Source of the DNA: Sabethes cyaneus | Lineage: Eukaryota; Arthropoda; Insecta; Diptera; Culicidae | Assembly (NCBI RefSeq): GCF_943734655.1 | Contig: NC_071353.1 | Span: 155,944,179 to 156,008,178 of the forward strand | Direction: 5' to 3' | Length of the DNA: 64,000 bases | Shown here: positions 55,564-64,000 of the stretch, piece by piece | Layout of the letters: every line of letters starts with the position of its first letter | How positions within the stretch are numbered: the stretch's first letter is position 1 | The notes under the pieces: generated by a model | Told to the model about the DNA's origin: nothing | The model's input: the letters and a program-made list of their open reading frames with translations, nothing else | Databases searched by the model: none | Made by a program: the position numbers and the translations under genes

Positions 55564-55770
55564 AGTCTCTTATTGCTGCTGGTTAAGTTGGTCGTCTCGG
55601 AAGGTACCAAAGCAGCCAACAAATATACCAGCACCAAGTAAATGTATTCGATCAAGCGTCAAAATGCATAGAACCATGGGTTTAATAAAATGAAATTGTT
55701 TTAATAACATCTTTTGCATCTTTATATAAGAACTTGTTCGTTCTTCAAAGAACGGTTTTCGGTAATAGAT
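55564..55770 (+). pseudogene. Histone H2B C-terminal fragment with 3' flank (second copy)
   Basis: 26 codons from 55564 encode SLLLLVKLVVSEGTKAANKY then TSTK and the stop TAA at 55639-55641, identical at the C-terminus to the inverted copy at 50.1-50.3 kb. The following 125 bp, including AATAAAATG at about 55683 and the GTTCTTCAAAGAAC palindrome at 55739-55752, is also shared. The junction to the RTE-like element is at about 55560. Confidence 0.8.
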
Positions 55771-55992
55771 CTTTCCACTCGGTTTTCTTTAGCAACACAA
55801 ATTTATCCATCACCAATGCTACAGTAATAATACGTAACGTAATTTTTCTTTGGCAGCAAAAGGCGAACGGGTCACTGGTAACTTTGCTCTTTTGTTCAGA
55901 CTGAAATTGAAATGCTCTATTTTACTTAACGTACATGATAGAATGAAGGACCATGAAAAATAGGCGGAACCGATTGTTGTCGCTTGCTCTGG

Positions 55993-55999
55993 TATATAA
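55993..55999 (+). promoter_or_regulatory. TATA box of the H2A relic
   Basis: TATATAA lies 79 bp before the former start codon of the H2A relic, a normal distance for an arthropod histone gene with a short leader. Confidence 0.5.
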
Positions 56000-56071
56000 C
56001 ACGAGGTAAGCCGGCAAACAGCATTATTCGAACGATAGCTGAGCTACTGTCAACATCTTATCGGCACCTTA

Positions 56072-56330
56072 TTGTCTGGACGCGACAAAGGAAGAAGCAC
56101 CAAGGGCAAACGAAAGTCACGCTCGACTCGTGCACGTCTGCAGTTCCCGGTCGGTCGTGTTCATCGGCTGCTGAGGAAAGGAAAGTATAGTGAGCGTCAA
56201 CAAAACGACCAGAATCATCCCACGTCATTTGCAGCTGGCCACTTGGAGTGGTATTTCATCGTGACTCAGGACCATACACGAACGGCTTCGCTGAGGCTTT
56301 CCGGTTGGTCCGTTGCAACAAGCCGTGCCT
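56072..56330 (+). pseudogene. Histone H2A, start codon lost and core deleted
   Basis: Codons from 56072 read (TTG)SGRDKGRSTKGKRKSRST then RARLQFPVGRVHRLLRKGKY and SER, the H2A N-terminal tail and first helix. The expected ATG is TTG. A deletion of roughly 50 codons (acidic patch and most of the histone fold) joins SER to a shifted frame reading NKTTRIIPRHLQLA near 56198-56240. What follows resembles the C-terminal LSGVTIAQGG region out of frame. H2A packages DNA in the nucleosome; this copy cannot. It is on the same strand as the H2B fragment, unlike divergent H2A-H2B pairs. Confidence 0.85.
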
Positions 56331-56331
56331 G

Positions 56332-56437
56332 CCCAACAAACATTTTTGTTATATAATAATTTATCAAGCGCTTGTTTACTGGATATTGGCTGTATAATGG
56401 TTGAATAAACTGCTGTTCAAATAAAATGTTTGTTGGG
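56332..56437. mobile_element. 106-bp MITE after the H2A relic
   Basis: CCCAACAAACATTTT at 56332-56346 and its exact complement at 56423-56437 (15 of 15). AT-rich interior with no frame. CCCAACAAACAT also occurs at 30.3 kb inside mariner. Confidence 0.8.
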
Positions 56438-56538
56438 TGGTTTGCGGTTATCGGTACTCCAATTTACCGAACAGAGAATTACGTTAAGTGCGTTAGTGCA
56501 AGTTTATTGCAAGCTGGAGTTATGATAATCAAACAATC

Positions 56539-56554
56539 GGTCCTTTTAAGGGCC
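56539..56554 (+). terminator. Histone mRNA 3' stem-loop
   Basis: GGTCCTTTTAAGGGCC fits the animal histone 3' stem-loop (six-base stem with one G-U pair, loop UUUA) bound by SLBP for non-polyadenylated processing. It is in the plus orientation of the H2A relic, about 300 bp downstream including the 106-bp MITE. A purine-rich histone downstream element was not clear. Confidence 0.7.
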
Positions 56555-57127
56555 ACACAACGATTGAAGAGTTTATTATATTTTCTAGCCCAGTTCTAGC
56601 CATAATAACACAGACAACGAGGGAAAAGCTGAATTTTTCGCCGTTACGGACGACCAACAAATGACGGAAATAAGTTTTCTGGTCACGGGTGACATTTTCT
56701 GCGACTTCCAAAACGTCTGCAGGTTTTGTAAATGCTTTATTAACAGTGTTCTTTTGTAAGCCGCAGAAAAGTTGCGCAAAATTTTCAACTTTTTGAAAAC
56801 TCGCGCGTACCGTCTACCGATTACCAGGGAAAAAGCACTATTCAACGTAGAAACAGATCATAAATATTTATTTTCTGTTTGGTTTAGTGTGACTTGGTTT
56901 CGTTTTAATGAAATAGATTCAATCAATTCATGGATATAACTCCAAAATCGGTTGAGGATTGAATGTGTACAATCGCCTCTATTCTACATACCGATCGGAG
57001 CCGGATCCGATCAGAAATTGCGCTTCGATCGGAATACATCGTATGCTATAACACACGTCGATCGGCACGATTTTGATCGGAACAATCCCGATCGAAATGC
57101 AGAATCGAGGCGAATGTTACTACTTTG

Positions 57128-57272
57128 ATAAACGTTACGTACGTAGCTTGTATACATGAAGAATCGTATTATTACATACATGGGTACATCCTACTATCGC
57201 TACAAAGAGACTTACGTAGTCCTACCTATCACCTATGTGGTCGTGTCTTGTGCACAACCCCTCTGATTTTTC
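57128..57272 (-). repeat. Dispersed repeat, inverted copy of 39378-39515
   Basis: Contains ACTTACGTAGTCCTACCTAT and GTCGTGTCTTGTGCACAACC. Ends where the pyrimidine tract begins. Confidence 0.75.
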
Positions 57273-57560
57273 TTTCCTTTTTTTCTACCTCGTTTTTTCT
57301 TCTTTTCATGCCAGTTTGTCCTCATGTATTTCTCGCTTTTCTCGATTTCTATAGCGTTTTTCCTTCTTTTCTCTCGTTTTTTCTTCTTTTTTCTTCAGTT
57401 TTCTCTTTTTTCTGACCAGTTTCCTCTTTGTCACTATTTTTTCTCTTTTTATGTCTCGTATTCTCTCCCATTCTGTCACATTTGACCTTTTGATTTTTTT
57501 TATTCATGCTAGTTTTTCTTAGTTTTCTCTCACTCGCGTGTTTCCTCTTTTTTTTATTTT
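57273..57560. repeat. Pyrimidine-rich degenerate tract
   Basis: TTTTTCTTC, CTCGTTTTTTC and TTCTCTCGTT variants. It is the strand-complement type of the purine tract at 32.2-33.6 kb. The Phe/Ser-rich forward frame is an artefact. Confidence 0.75.
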
Positions 57561-58490
57561 ACGATTCGACCTTTGAAGTGAAACGCCTTTTAGTTTCATT
57601 GTAATTTAGTTTTAAACAAATCGCGCTGGTGTTGAATTAGTATCTGAAAACTGCATGAATTCATACATCACGCAGAGCATAGTAGATTACCGCGTGCGAC
57701 TAACACAGTCTGACACGAATGAAAAACAACAACAACAACAACAACAGCAACCATGTTTTACATAAATTGAGGGCCTCTACTTTAGTACTTTTGCTTGCAT
57801 AATCCTGCAAAATTCAAACCGTTTAGCGTTATTCGCAGGCAGTAGCTCTTGAACATGTAGTGTGGAAAGGATGTAATTTTACTCAGTTCAGCACACTCCA
57901 TTCCGCCAGGGTGGCATGGAGCTGTGCCGCAGTTTGCCTTGTGCTTGTCTTGAGATCATTTCCCACGATCTGCAAAGTTTTACGGTCAATCGCAGACGCC
58001 ACTTGCTAATGATGCTCCCCTCGAAGTCTAGTTGGAAACAGCGTTGCTTCTCGGAAGCGACAGTGCGTTGTCGTAGACGTCCCTAAATTAAAATCATTGT
58101 GTAACAAAACGAACACTTCTGGATTTATGTTCACTTACTTGCATTAGGTAGCTGACGATCAGAAAATCTACAACCATACTCCTGCGGGGTTGTCGTTGCT
58201 ACACAATTAGCGAAGCCATAACAAAGGTGAATGTCCGCGGGTTCTACCGGAGAATGCATTTTAATGCTGCAATCGTTTTCAGAAATGTTCCAGAAAGACC
58301 CGAGAAGTCTGGTTTGTTATTATTTTACATATGTCTCAGACCGTGTCCGTCGCACGCGGTGATCTAGTGTGCTATGCGTGATGTATGAGTTCGTGTAGTT
58401 CAGTGATACGAATTCAACACTCAAAACCGGACGTTTAAAATAAAATGATCACGAAACTAAAAGAGATAGGCATTTCACGTCAAGGAACGA
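57560..58490 (-). mobile_element. Tc1-like element with about 165-bp inverted ends
   Basis: 57560-57722 and 58320-58490 are inverted repeats, sharing CATACATCACGCAGAGCATA, ACCGCGTGCGAC and AGTCTGA with differences. The interior on the minus strand has a Tc1-type HTH relic. Long TIRs of this size are known for some Tc1-like elements. Exact ends and TA flanks were not resolved. Confidence 0.65.
57870..58085 (-). pseudogene. Tc1-like transposase N-terminal HTH relic
   Basis: The minus strand reads IDRKTLQIVGNDLKTSTRQT then AAQLHATLAEWSVLN, resembling the (D)RxLxxxVxxxPKTTxRxxAxxL helix-turn-helix of Tc1 transposases. RFREATLFPTRLRGEH precedes it in a shifted frame. The catalytic domain is absent. 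Confidence 0.45.
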
Positions 58491-58679
58491 ATTGTAGAAC
58501 GGTACCAGAGCTTCAAATTGGTTTAACACACCTTTTTTTAACGAAATGTGTAGAAAAGCGCGTTAAAAAACACTTATTTCGAAACTTTTTGCTTCCAGAA
58601 TGTTACTAAAATCCATGAGGTAGGAGGTTTAAGACCACTTTTCAGTACAAAATTTTCTCAGTTTTTGGCGAAAGGGCGG

Positions 58680-58945
58680 GAGACTACGGTGGGCCGGCCA
58701 CATCGTAAGGATGCCGGACGACTGCAGTGAATTCCATTCTCTTCAAGAACTCCACCAGCACCGGGAATAGAAGGGCCCAACGTGCTAGATAGCTCGACCA
58801 GTTTGAAGCCGACTTGCGTGTGTCAAGACGCCAAACGAATTGTCGACGAATAGCCCAGGACCGAGTACAACGGAGAGGAATTCTTGATAGAAGAAGGCAA
58901 GAGTCATCCCGGCTACTTCTACTGGTAGAAGTAAGTAGGCTCTAA
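58680..58945 (+). repeat. RTE-like element 3' tail
   Basis: Forward frames give LRWAGHIVRMPDDC, then DQFEADLRVSRRQTNCRRIA in a shifted frame, and RGILDRRRQESSRLLLLVEV at the end, followed by AGTAAGTAGG. This is the conserved RTE-like C-terminus; 5'-truncated. Confidence 0.75.
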
Positions 58946-61054
58946 TCGAGTTAAAAGTCTAATTTCTAGTCCAATTTCAATCTTAATATTAAATCTAGTA
59001 CCTCAAATGACACTGTTGAATTCGCCTAACTTGTATTTACAAACAGCCAATTTCACCGCCAACTTTGACGCATACCGCACAAAATAAGTTGGTCGGTCAG
59101 GAGACAATCGGTGCGCGAGGAGGATAGATTCGCATGTTTTAATCGGTTCATAATTTAATTGTACTGCCGACCCAAATGTTAATTGCCTGTAGTAAATATG
59201 GTTTGCCTGAGCTGAGCTGAGCACCTATACGTTGGGTTGGATAAAGATGGGCACAAGAAAGTGGCGTCCAATTTCCAGCCATTTTTTTTCCTGCTATTTT
59301 CGGTCACTCGTGCGGCTGGATTTTGCACGCCTCTATGGGCACGAATAGGCAAGTCGTGTGTATCGTAAACCATTTGAACGTACGGAAGAGTTTTTTTTGG
59401 GATTTCGAGTCGAAAGTACGTGAATTAATTTACTGCACTGCTAAGCGGCTGCGTTGGTGGGTGCTTCCCTGTATAGCGATCGCATCGCACCGCACCGTCT
59501 TTGGCGTCGCCTCCCGCAAAAAGGCCCTCAAACCGTTCAAGGAAATGACCACTAACGTGAAGAAAAACGCGCAAAACTTTCGATTCCACCCGTCATCACG
59601 CAAAGAATGCTCGAACCACTCAAACAGCTGATGTTTATTTTTTTTTATTTTCATTCAGTGAAGGTAATTGGGCAAACAGTGTAATGTACTATATTTCCTA
59701 ATATCACGAATCGACTCTCATTTTCAACCGCAATCAAACTCCTCAGCTGCGCCGCGGTGTTCTATTTTCACCTGCCCAAGCTTGCCTTTCGCCACACTTT
59801 CCTGTCCGATGCGTTGAAGTTGAAAATTTACATAATTTAAATCAGCAGCAGCCGTTTGTTATGGTTGCACCGTAATGGCACACAAAGAAAATCAATCACC
59901 GACTTATCGGCGGAATTGTGTTGCCAGCCAGCCCAATGGTAAGCATAAATCAACAAATCAAGCAGCAAGCAGAAGGGCACCGAACGTGGTGGGGTAATTT
60001 CTTCAATTTATTTCAATTATTTCGAACTAAAAGCAGGATTTATCCAACAAACCTTCTTCACTGTAATAACAGCGAGGAAAATAATCACACATCCAGCCGA
60101 AGCCAGCCAGCCAGGGTCTAACACGAAAAGTTTCACGATAGAAACTGATTTTTAATTATTGGACCCAGTTTCGGGCAACAACAGAGAAGGCTGTGGAAAA
60201 TCTCCGCCTTCTATTGGGCCTTACTGAGCCTGATAGAGTAGCAGCGGTAGCGGCAGCCAGCAGGGTCGAGGAAAAAGTGATCGACCGCTCATGGACCGTG
60301 ACCAAAGGCCCAAATAAATAATGCATACAGGAAGTGCAGATTTTGGAGGGCGCTTTGCTTTCCTAGTTATTGGGTGAATTTACCGGCGGGGATGGCGCTC
60401 GGAATCGGCTTTGGACGGCGGAAGGAAAGTTTGGAGAAAAGCAAAGTTACATCGTTTTTTTTTCTTTTATTTTGGCTGAAGGAAAACTCTCTCAGTTTGG
60501 GCAATGAGCCTCGCACTTAGGCCCGTAAGAGACGACGAGTTCGAGTACATGTGTGGCGGGATGATGGTGAACGCACGCCGGTCAAAATGCGTGTCAGTGA
60601 TTTAATTTTACGGTGTATGGCTTAGTGACCTAATGTTCCGGCAATAGTAATTCGAAAGTACAGGGTTCGAATTTCGTCTAACCAGCAGCGTTGACAGTGA
60701 AAATTTATCATCATTTTGTTAAATCAATTAAAGCAACTAATCTATTGCAGATTTTCAAAATGCTGTTAAGCATCAAAATATTCTACCCTTTGCATTGTTT
60801 CAGCTATAACTTGGCTGGAGAAAAAACCGTCTGTTACTTCACTTCACAAGTTTTCTATTTAAAAAATGCTGTATTTCACGTTTGATGTTTACTCGGCGAC
60901 GGACTCAGCAGAATTAATTACTAGTGACGTTACTAACCTACTGGTAACCAACTGTTGTTCTTAGGAACAGCGGAAACGGACTTATCGTGCGTGGTAGATT
61001 TCTAGTGGTGCAGTCGAACTGATCGAAATTATTCCGTACATGATATATTGTCAA
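58946..61054. other. Unrecognised, mostly unique DNA
   Basis: After a short stretch of AGTCTAATTTC-type hexamers (58950-58995), no family motif is seen. The 102-codon forward frame at 59323-59631 has no known domain. Confidence 0.4.
60612..60690 (+). repeat. tRNA-like sequence with A and B boxes
   Basis: TGGCTTAGTGACC (about 60617-60629) is A-box-like and GGTTCGAATTTC (60664-60675) is a good B box, 47 bp apart. No matching acceptor stem was found, so a SINE head or tRNA relic is more likely than a functional tRNA. Confidence 0.4.
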
Positions 61055-61253
61055 TTGCAAGGAAAATTGTAGCATCCAAAGTGCGATATCGCTCATAAAA
61101 GTGCTATTTTGCATTAAATCGTTTCGGTCTCTTCGGCGCACTTATTGCTTGGAATATAACGAAAAAGTGCGCCGAAGAGACCGAAACGATTTAATGCAAA
61201 ACAGCACTTTTATGAGCGATATCGCACTTTGGATGGTACAATTTTCCTTGCAA
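61055..61253. repeat. Near-perfect 89-bp-arm hairpin
   Basis: 61055-61143 and 61165-61253 are complements with two mismatches in 89 positions, starting TTGCAAGGAAAATTGTA. The loop is 21 bases. It lies about 120 bp beyond the 3' end of the BEL coding region and may be a MITE. Confidence 0.9.
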
Positions 61254-61371
61254 TCAGCAATAACATCGCCGCCTCCTTGAAATTACAATTTCAATACAAA
61301 TAAAATTCAACTTACATTGACATGAATGACGATTAACAATAACACCTATCTTATCTAACAAGCTCTTATGA

Positions 61372-63230
61372 TTAATTTTCAGTTACACCTTTTGAATTGG
61401 AGGTCGTGTGATGACAATTAGCTTCTTCTGTTTCAGCGACAGCAGCATCATACTCCGGAAGCAAGGATATTTTGGTTATGGGGCGGGTGATAACCCCCCG
61501 TGCGGTGCGTAGTGAGACAACTCTTATCAATCCGTCAGGACCTGGTGAAGTGGTCAGGATGCGAGCTAAAGCCCAACGGATCGGCGGTTGTCGCTCATCG
61601 ACGACTATAACTAATCGGCCAGGCAGCAACTTATCATTCCGGACGTTCATCGTGGTATCATTCTGCATTTCTTGGAGGTACTCTGTGCGCCAGTGACACC
61701 AAAATTTTGGACGTGCAGCTGTAGTTTTTGGAAATGGTCAAGTCGATTTTCCGGAATATCTCGATGGTCTGGGTCGGGCAGGGCTAGTAGACTGGATCCT
61801 GTGAGGAAATGACGGGGCGTGAGCGCAGCCAAATTGTTCGGATCTTCAGACATTGGTAGGAGCGGTCGGGAGTTCATCAGCGACTCAATTTGGGCCAAGA
61901 TGGTGGTAAGGTGTTCAAAGGATACACGGGTTGATCCGAGCTGGCGGTACAGATGCTTCTTTGCCACCTTCACGGCCGCCTCCCAGAGGCCGCCGAAGTG
62001 TGGCGCTTTCGGTGGATTTAGATGCCAAGTAATCCCCTCAGCAGCACAGGTCGAAACGATTTTCTCGGTCTCCTCACTTTTCCGCAGCAGATCAAACCGC
62101 TCATTTAACTTATTTTTGGCCCCTTCGCAATTCTTGCCATTATCGGAGTGAATGTGAGCAGGGCGGCCGCGGTGAGCAATGAATCGTTGTAGCGCTAGCA
62201 GGAAACCTTCAGTAGACAGGTCGCTGACAAGTTCCAAGTGTACGGCTTTGGTTTCGAAACAAACAAATAGGCACAGATACGCTTTCGCAGGAGCAGCTCG
62301 CTTGTGTACCGGTCGTAGGTAAAACGGATCGGCGTAATCGACTCCCGTGACGTTAAACGGGCTGCTGGGAATGACTCTATGCGCAGGTAGTTGTCCAATT
62401 TGCTGCTGTGCCGGTATTGGGTCAAGGCGAGTGCAGCGCATACATTTGCGAACGACGTTGTGTGCTAGCTTGCGGCCCTGAAGTGGCCAAAATTCTTCAC
62501 GAATAGCATTTAATAGTAACCGTCCTCCGGCGTGTAGCATTTGATGGTGGTAGTGATGGGCAATTAGTAGAGAGAAAGGATGAAAGCTGGGAAGTATGGC
62601 AGGATGTTTGGCTTGGTATGGCAGTTGAGCTAGTTTAAGTCGCCCTCCAACCCTCAATACCCCCTCTCGGTCTAGAAACGGACTCATTCGACGTATCTTG
62701 GAGCGTTCATCTATCGTTTTTTCTTCCTTCAAGTCGTTCAGCTCTGAGTGAAAGGCGTCATTTTGTGCAAGTTTAATTAACGTCGTTTTGGCTTGTGCTA
62801 GTTGTTTTACTGTTAAGGCTCGTAGTGCTGGATGAGAACCGGGGGGAGGCTGTGTTCTGGCATTGACGCGGATGTTTTCAATGAAGCGCAGGCAGTATCC
62901 TATAACATGTAGAAGTCGAGTATATGATGACCATCGAAGGAAGATAGGATTGACTGTTGAAGCTGAATGGACCACTGCTGACACTTGTCGGATTTCAAGT
63001 ATATTTTCTGGAACACTAGGTGGCTTTTCGGCAGGCCAATTTGCGCGTGGGAAGGTTAACCAACTAGGACCCTGACTCCCCAGCGTACTTTCTAGGAACT
63101 CCTCAACGGACATTCCCCGAGACACTAGATCGGCAGGATTTTCTTTGCCAGATATATGGTTCCACTGACAACCGTGCGTGAAGTGCTGAACCTCAGAAAC
63201 TCGATTTCCTACGAATGGTTGCCATGTATT
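61372..63230 (-). pseudogene. BEL/Pao integrase and C-terminal domain
   Basis: Starts with WQPFVGNRVSEVQ and NPADLVSRGMSVEEFL, the post-RNase H linker. HHYHHQMLHAGGRLLLNAI and CMRCTRLDP form the zinc-binding HHCC. The DDE core is VTGVDYADPF, IHSDNGKNCEGAK and PHFGGLWEAAVKVAKKHLY. SLMNSRPLLPMSEDP and LTPRHFLTG follow. A frameshift near 61710 separates WRTEYLQEMQ from the C-terminal LLPGRLVIVVDERQPPIRW domain, which ends at 61372. Apart from that frameshift the catalytic residues are intact, so the copy is fairly young. Confidence 0.92.
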
Positions 63231-63930
63231 TGGAGGCGATTGCAGCTTCTATTCTTCTATCGTCTGCGCCCCACCAATGAAGTCGTCTACATAAAAGTTT
63301 TTGAGAAGAGCTTCCCGGCCGAGCGGATAGCGTGAACCTTCATCATCTGCTAACTGCAGTAAAGTACGAGTTGCAAGGAAAGAAGAAGGAGCCAATCCGT
63401 AAGTGACGGTGAGTAATTCGTAGACCTGAATGGGCTCATCTGTAGAAAAACGCCAGAGAATACGCTGTAGAGAGGTGTCATCACGGTGAACCAACACCTG
63501 GCGGTACATCTTTGCTATATCGCCAACAAGAGCAATCGGGTAAGTACGCATTCGTAATATCGTCGCAATGAGTTCATCCTGCACGACTGGGCCAACGCAT
63601 AGAGCCTCGTTAAGCGATGAACCGGTAGAGGTTTTCGCTGAACCGTCGAACACGACCCGAACCTTGGTCGTAGTGCTTGATTCCTTGATGACAGGATGGT
63701 GAGGAAGGTAGCAACAATTCATATCGTCTTCGCTGATCATGTTGGCAAGTCGCATGTGTCCGAGTTCGATATATTCCCTCATGAATTTATGGTACTCTGC
63801 ACTGAGGCCGGGCTCCCGCTGAAGACGGCGTTCTAAAAGCTGAAAGCGTCGATAAGCAGTTGCTTTGGATTCACCGACCATTATAGCAAAATCTGGCCTA
63901 CGGGGAAGACGAACTATATGAATCGTTTGT
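63231..63930 (-). pseudogene. BEL/Pao reverse transcriptase, palm end deleted
   Basis: The frame reads VRLPRRPDFAIMVGESKATA, ERRLQREPGLSAEYHKFMRE and YIELGHM, then VRVVFDGSAKTSTGSSLNEA. It has ALVGDIAKMYRQVLVH (catalytic Asp), VTYGLAPSSFLATRTL, and NFYVDDFIGGAQTIEE with the YVDD box. The sequence then jumps to the linker before integrase: thumb, connection and RNase H (several hundred residues) are missing at about 63248. Residues before VRLPRR (above about 63930) do not fit the family, suggesting a second breakpoint near the window end. Protease and gag lie outside or are lost. Confidence 0.9.
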
Positions 63931-64000
63931 TTGAGAAACCCCACAAGTCCACTCGACACTTTTGTGGGAAAACAACAAAAAACTGATTTTCTCAAAATTT

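Noticed and set aside
55739..55752. GTTCTTCAAAGAAC as a histone 3' stem-loop for H2B
   Set aside because: It is a palindrome but does not match the histone stem-loop consensus; the good match is at 56539-56554.
59323..59631. 102-codon forward frame as a host gene
   Set aside because: No domain, no splice evidence, and an overlapping reverse frame of similar quality.

Overview
The window looks like non-coding, transposon-rich nuclear DNA from a culicine mosquito, probably Aedes. This is inferred from the element mix (BEL/Pao, Ty3/gypsy, RTE-, Jockey-, R1/I- and L1-like non-LTR elements, mariner/pogo/Tc1 elements, MITEs and a Feilai-like tRNA-derived SINE) and from one clear animal gene with a 68-bp intron. 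There are no bacterial operons, ribosome binding sites or CRISPR arrays. Most long open frames are retroelement pieces or artefacts of simple-sequence arrays.

Layout. 0-2.6 kb: relics of a BEL integrase, a non-LTR tail, a SINE head and an RTE-like RT. 2.6-4.5 kb: a DNA transposon with inverted arms of more than 500 bp that both carry SINE-like sequence. 4.5-5.1 kb: Jockey RT and RTE tail. 5.1-9 kb: mostly unrecognised. 9.2-9.9 kb: non-LTR relic. 10.1-12 kb: palindromic MITEs, one interrupted by a pogo-like element. 12.3-18.2 kb: minus-strand gypsy remnant (gag at 17.2-18.2 kb, integrase at 12.3-13.3 kb) with an L1-like element between them. 18.2-19.4 kb: a second, inverted L1-like fragment.

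20.5-21.8 kb holds the only host gene recognised with confidence: NPRL2 (minus strand, two exons, 397 aa), a subunit of the GATOR1 complex that restrains TORC1. 22-29.6 kb has further relics and a five-copy tandem hairpin array at 24.10-24.57 kb. 29.57-31.76 kb is a mariner-like element containing a 1.3-kb foldback element. 31.8-33.9 kb is degenerate hexamer-periodic DNA. 34.3-37.4 kb is unrecognised. 37.45-39.13 kb is a nearly perfect two-part satellite: about 121 copies of CCCTAG followed by about 79 copies of a 12-mer with an EcoRI site.

39.1-41.9 kb is a composite of inverted and tandem repeats. 42.0-43.5 kb is a non-LTR element with an EN-to-RT deletion. 46.6-47.9 kb is a TIR transposon with internal copies of its terminal motif. 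47.9-51.4 kb is more degenerate hexamer DNA, carrying a histone H2B tail on the minus strand. 54.1-55.6 kb is the 5' half of an RTE-like element, followed by a second H2B tail and a broken H2A gene with TATA box and histone stem-loop. 57.6-58.5 kb is a Tc1-like long-TIR element. 61.3 kb to the end is a BEL/Pao retrotransposon with an internal RNase H-region deletion.

The elements do not form a pathway together. The order of events can be read from nesting: MITEs inside L1-like and Jockey open frames, pogo inside a MITE, a foldback element inside mariner, and an L1-like element inside gypsy. The most unusual signals are the telomere-like CCCTAG/12-mer satellite, the covarying hairpin array, and the duplicated histone fragments.
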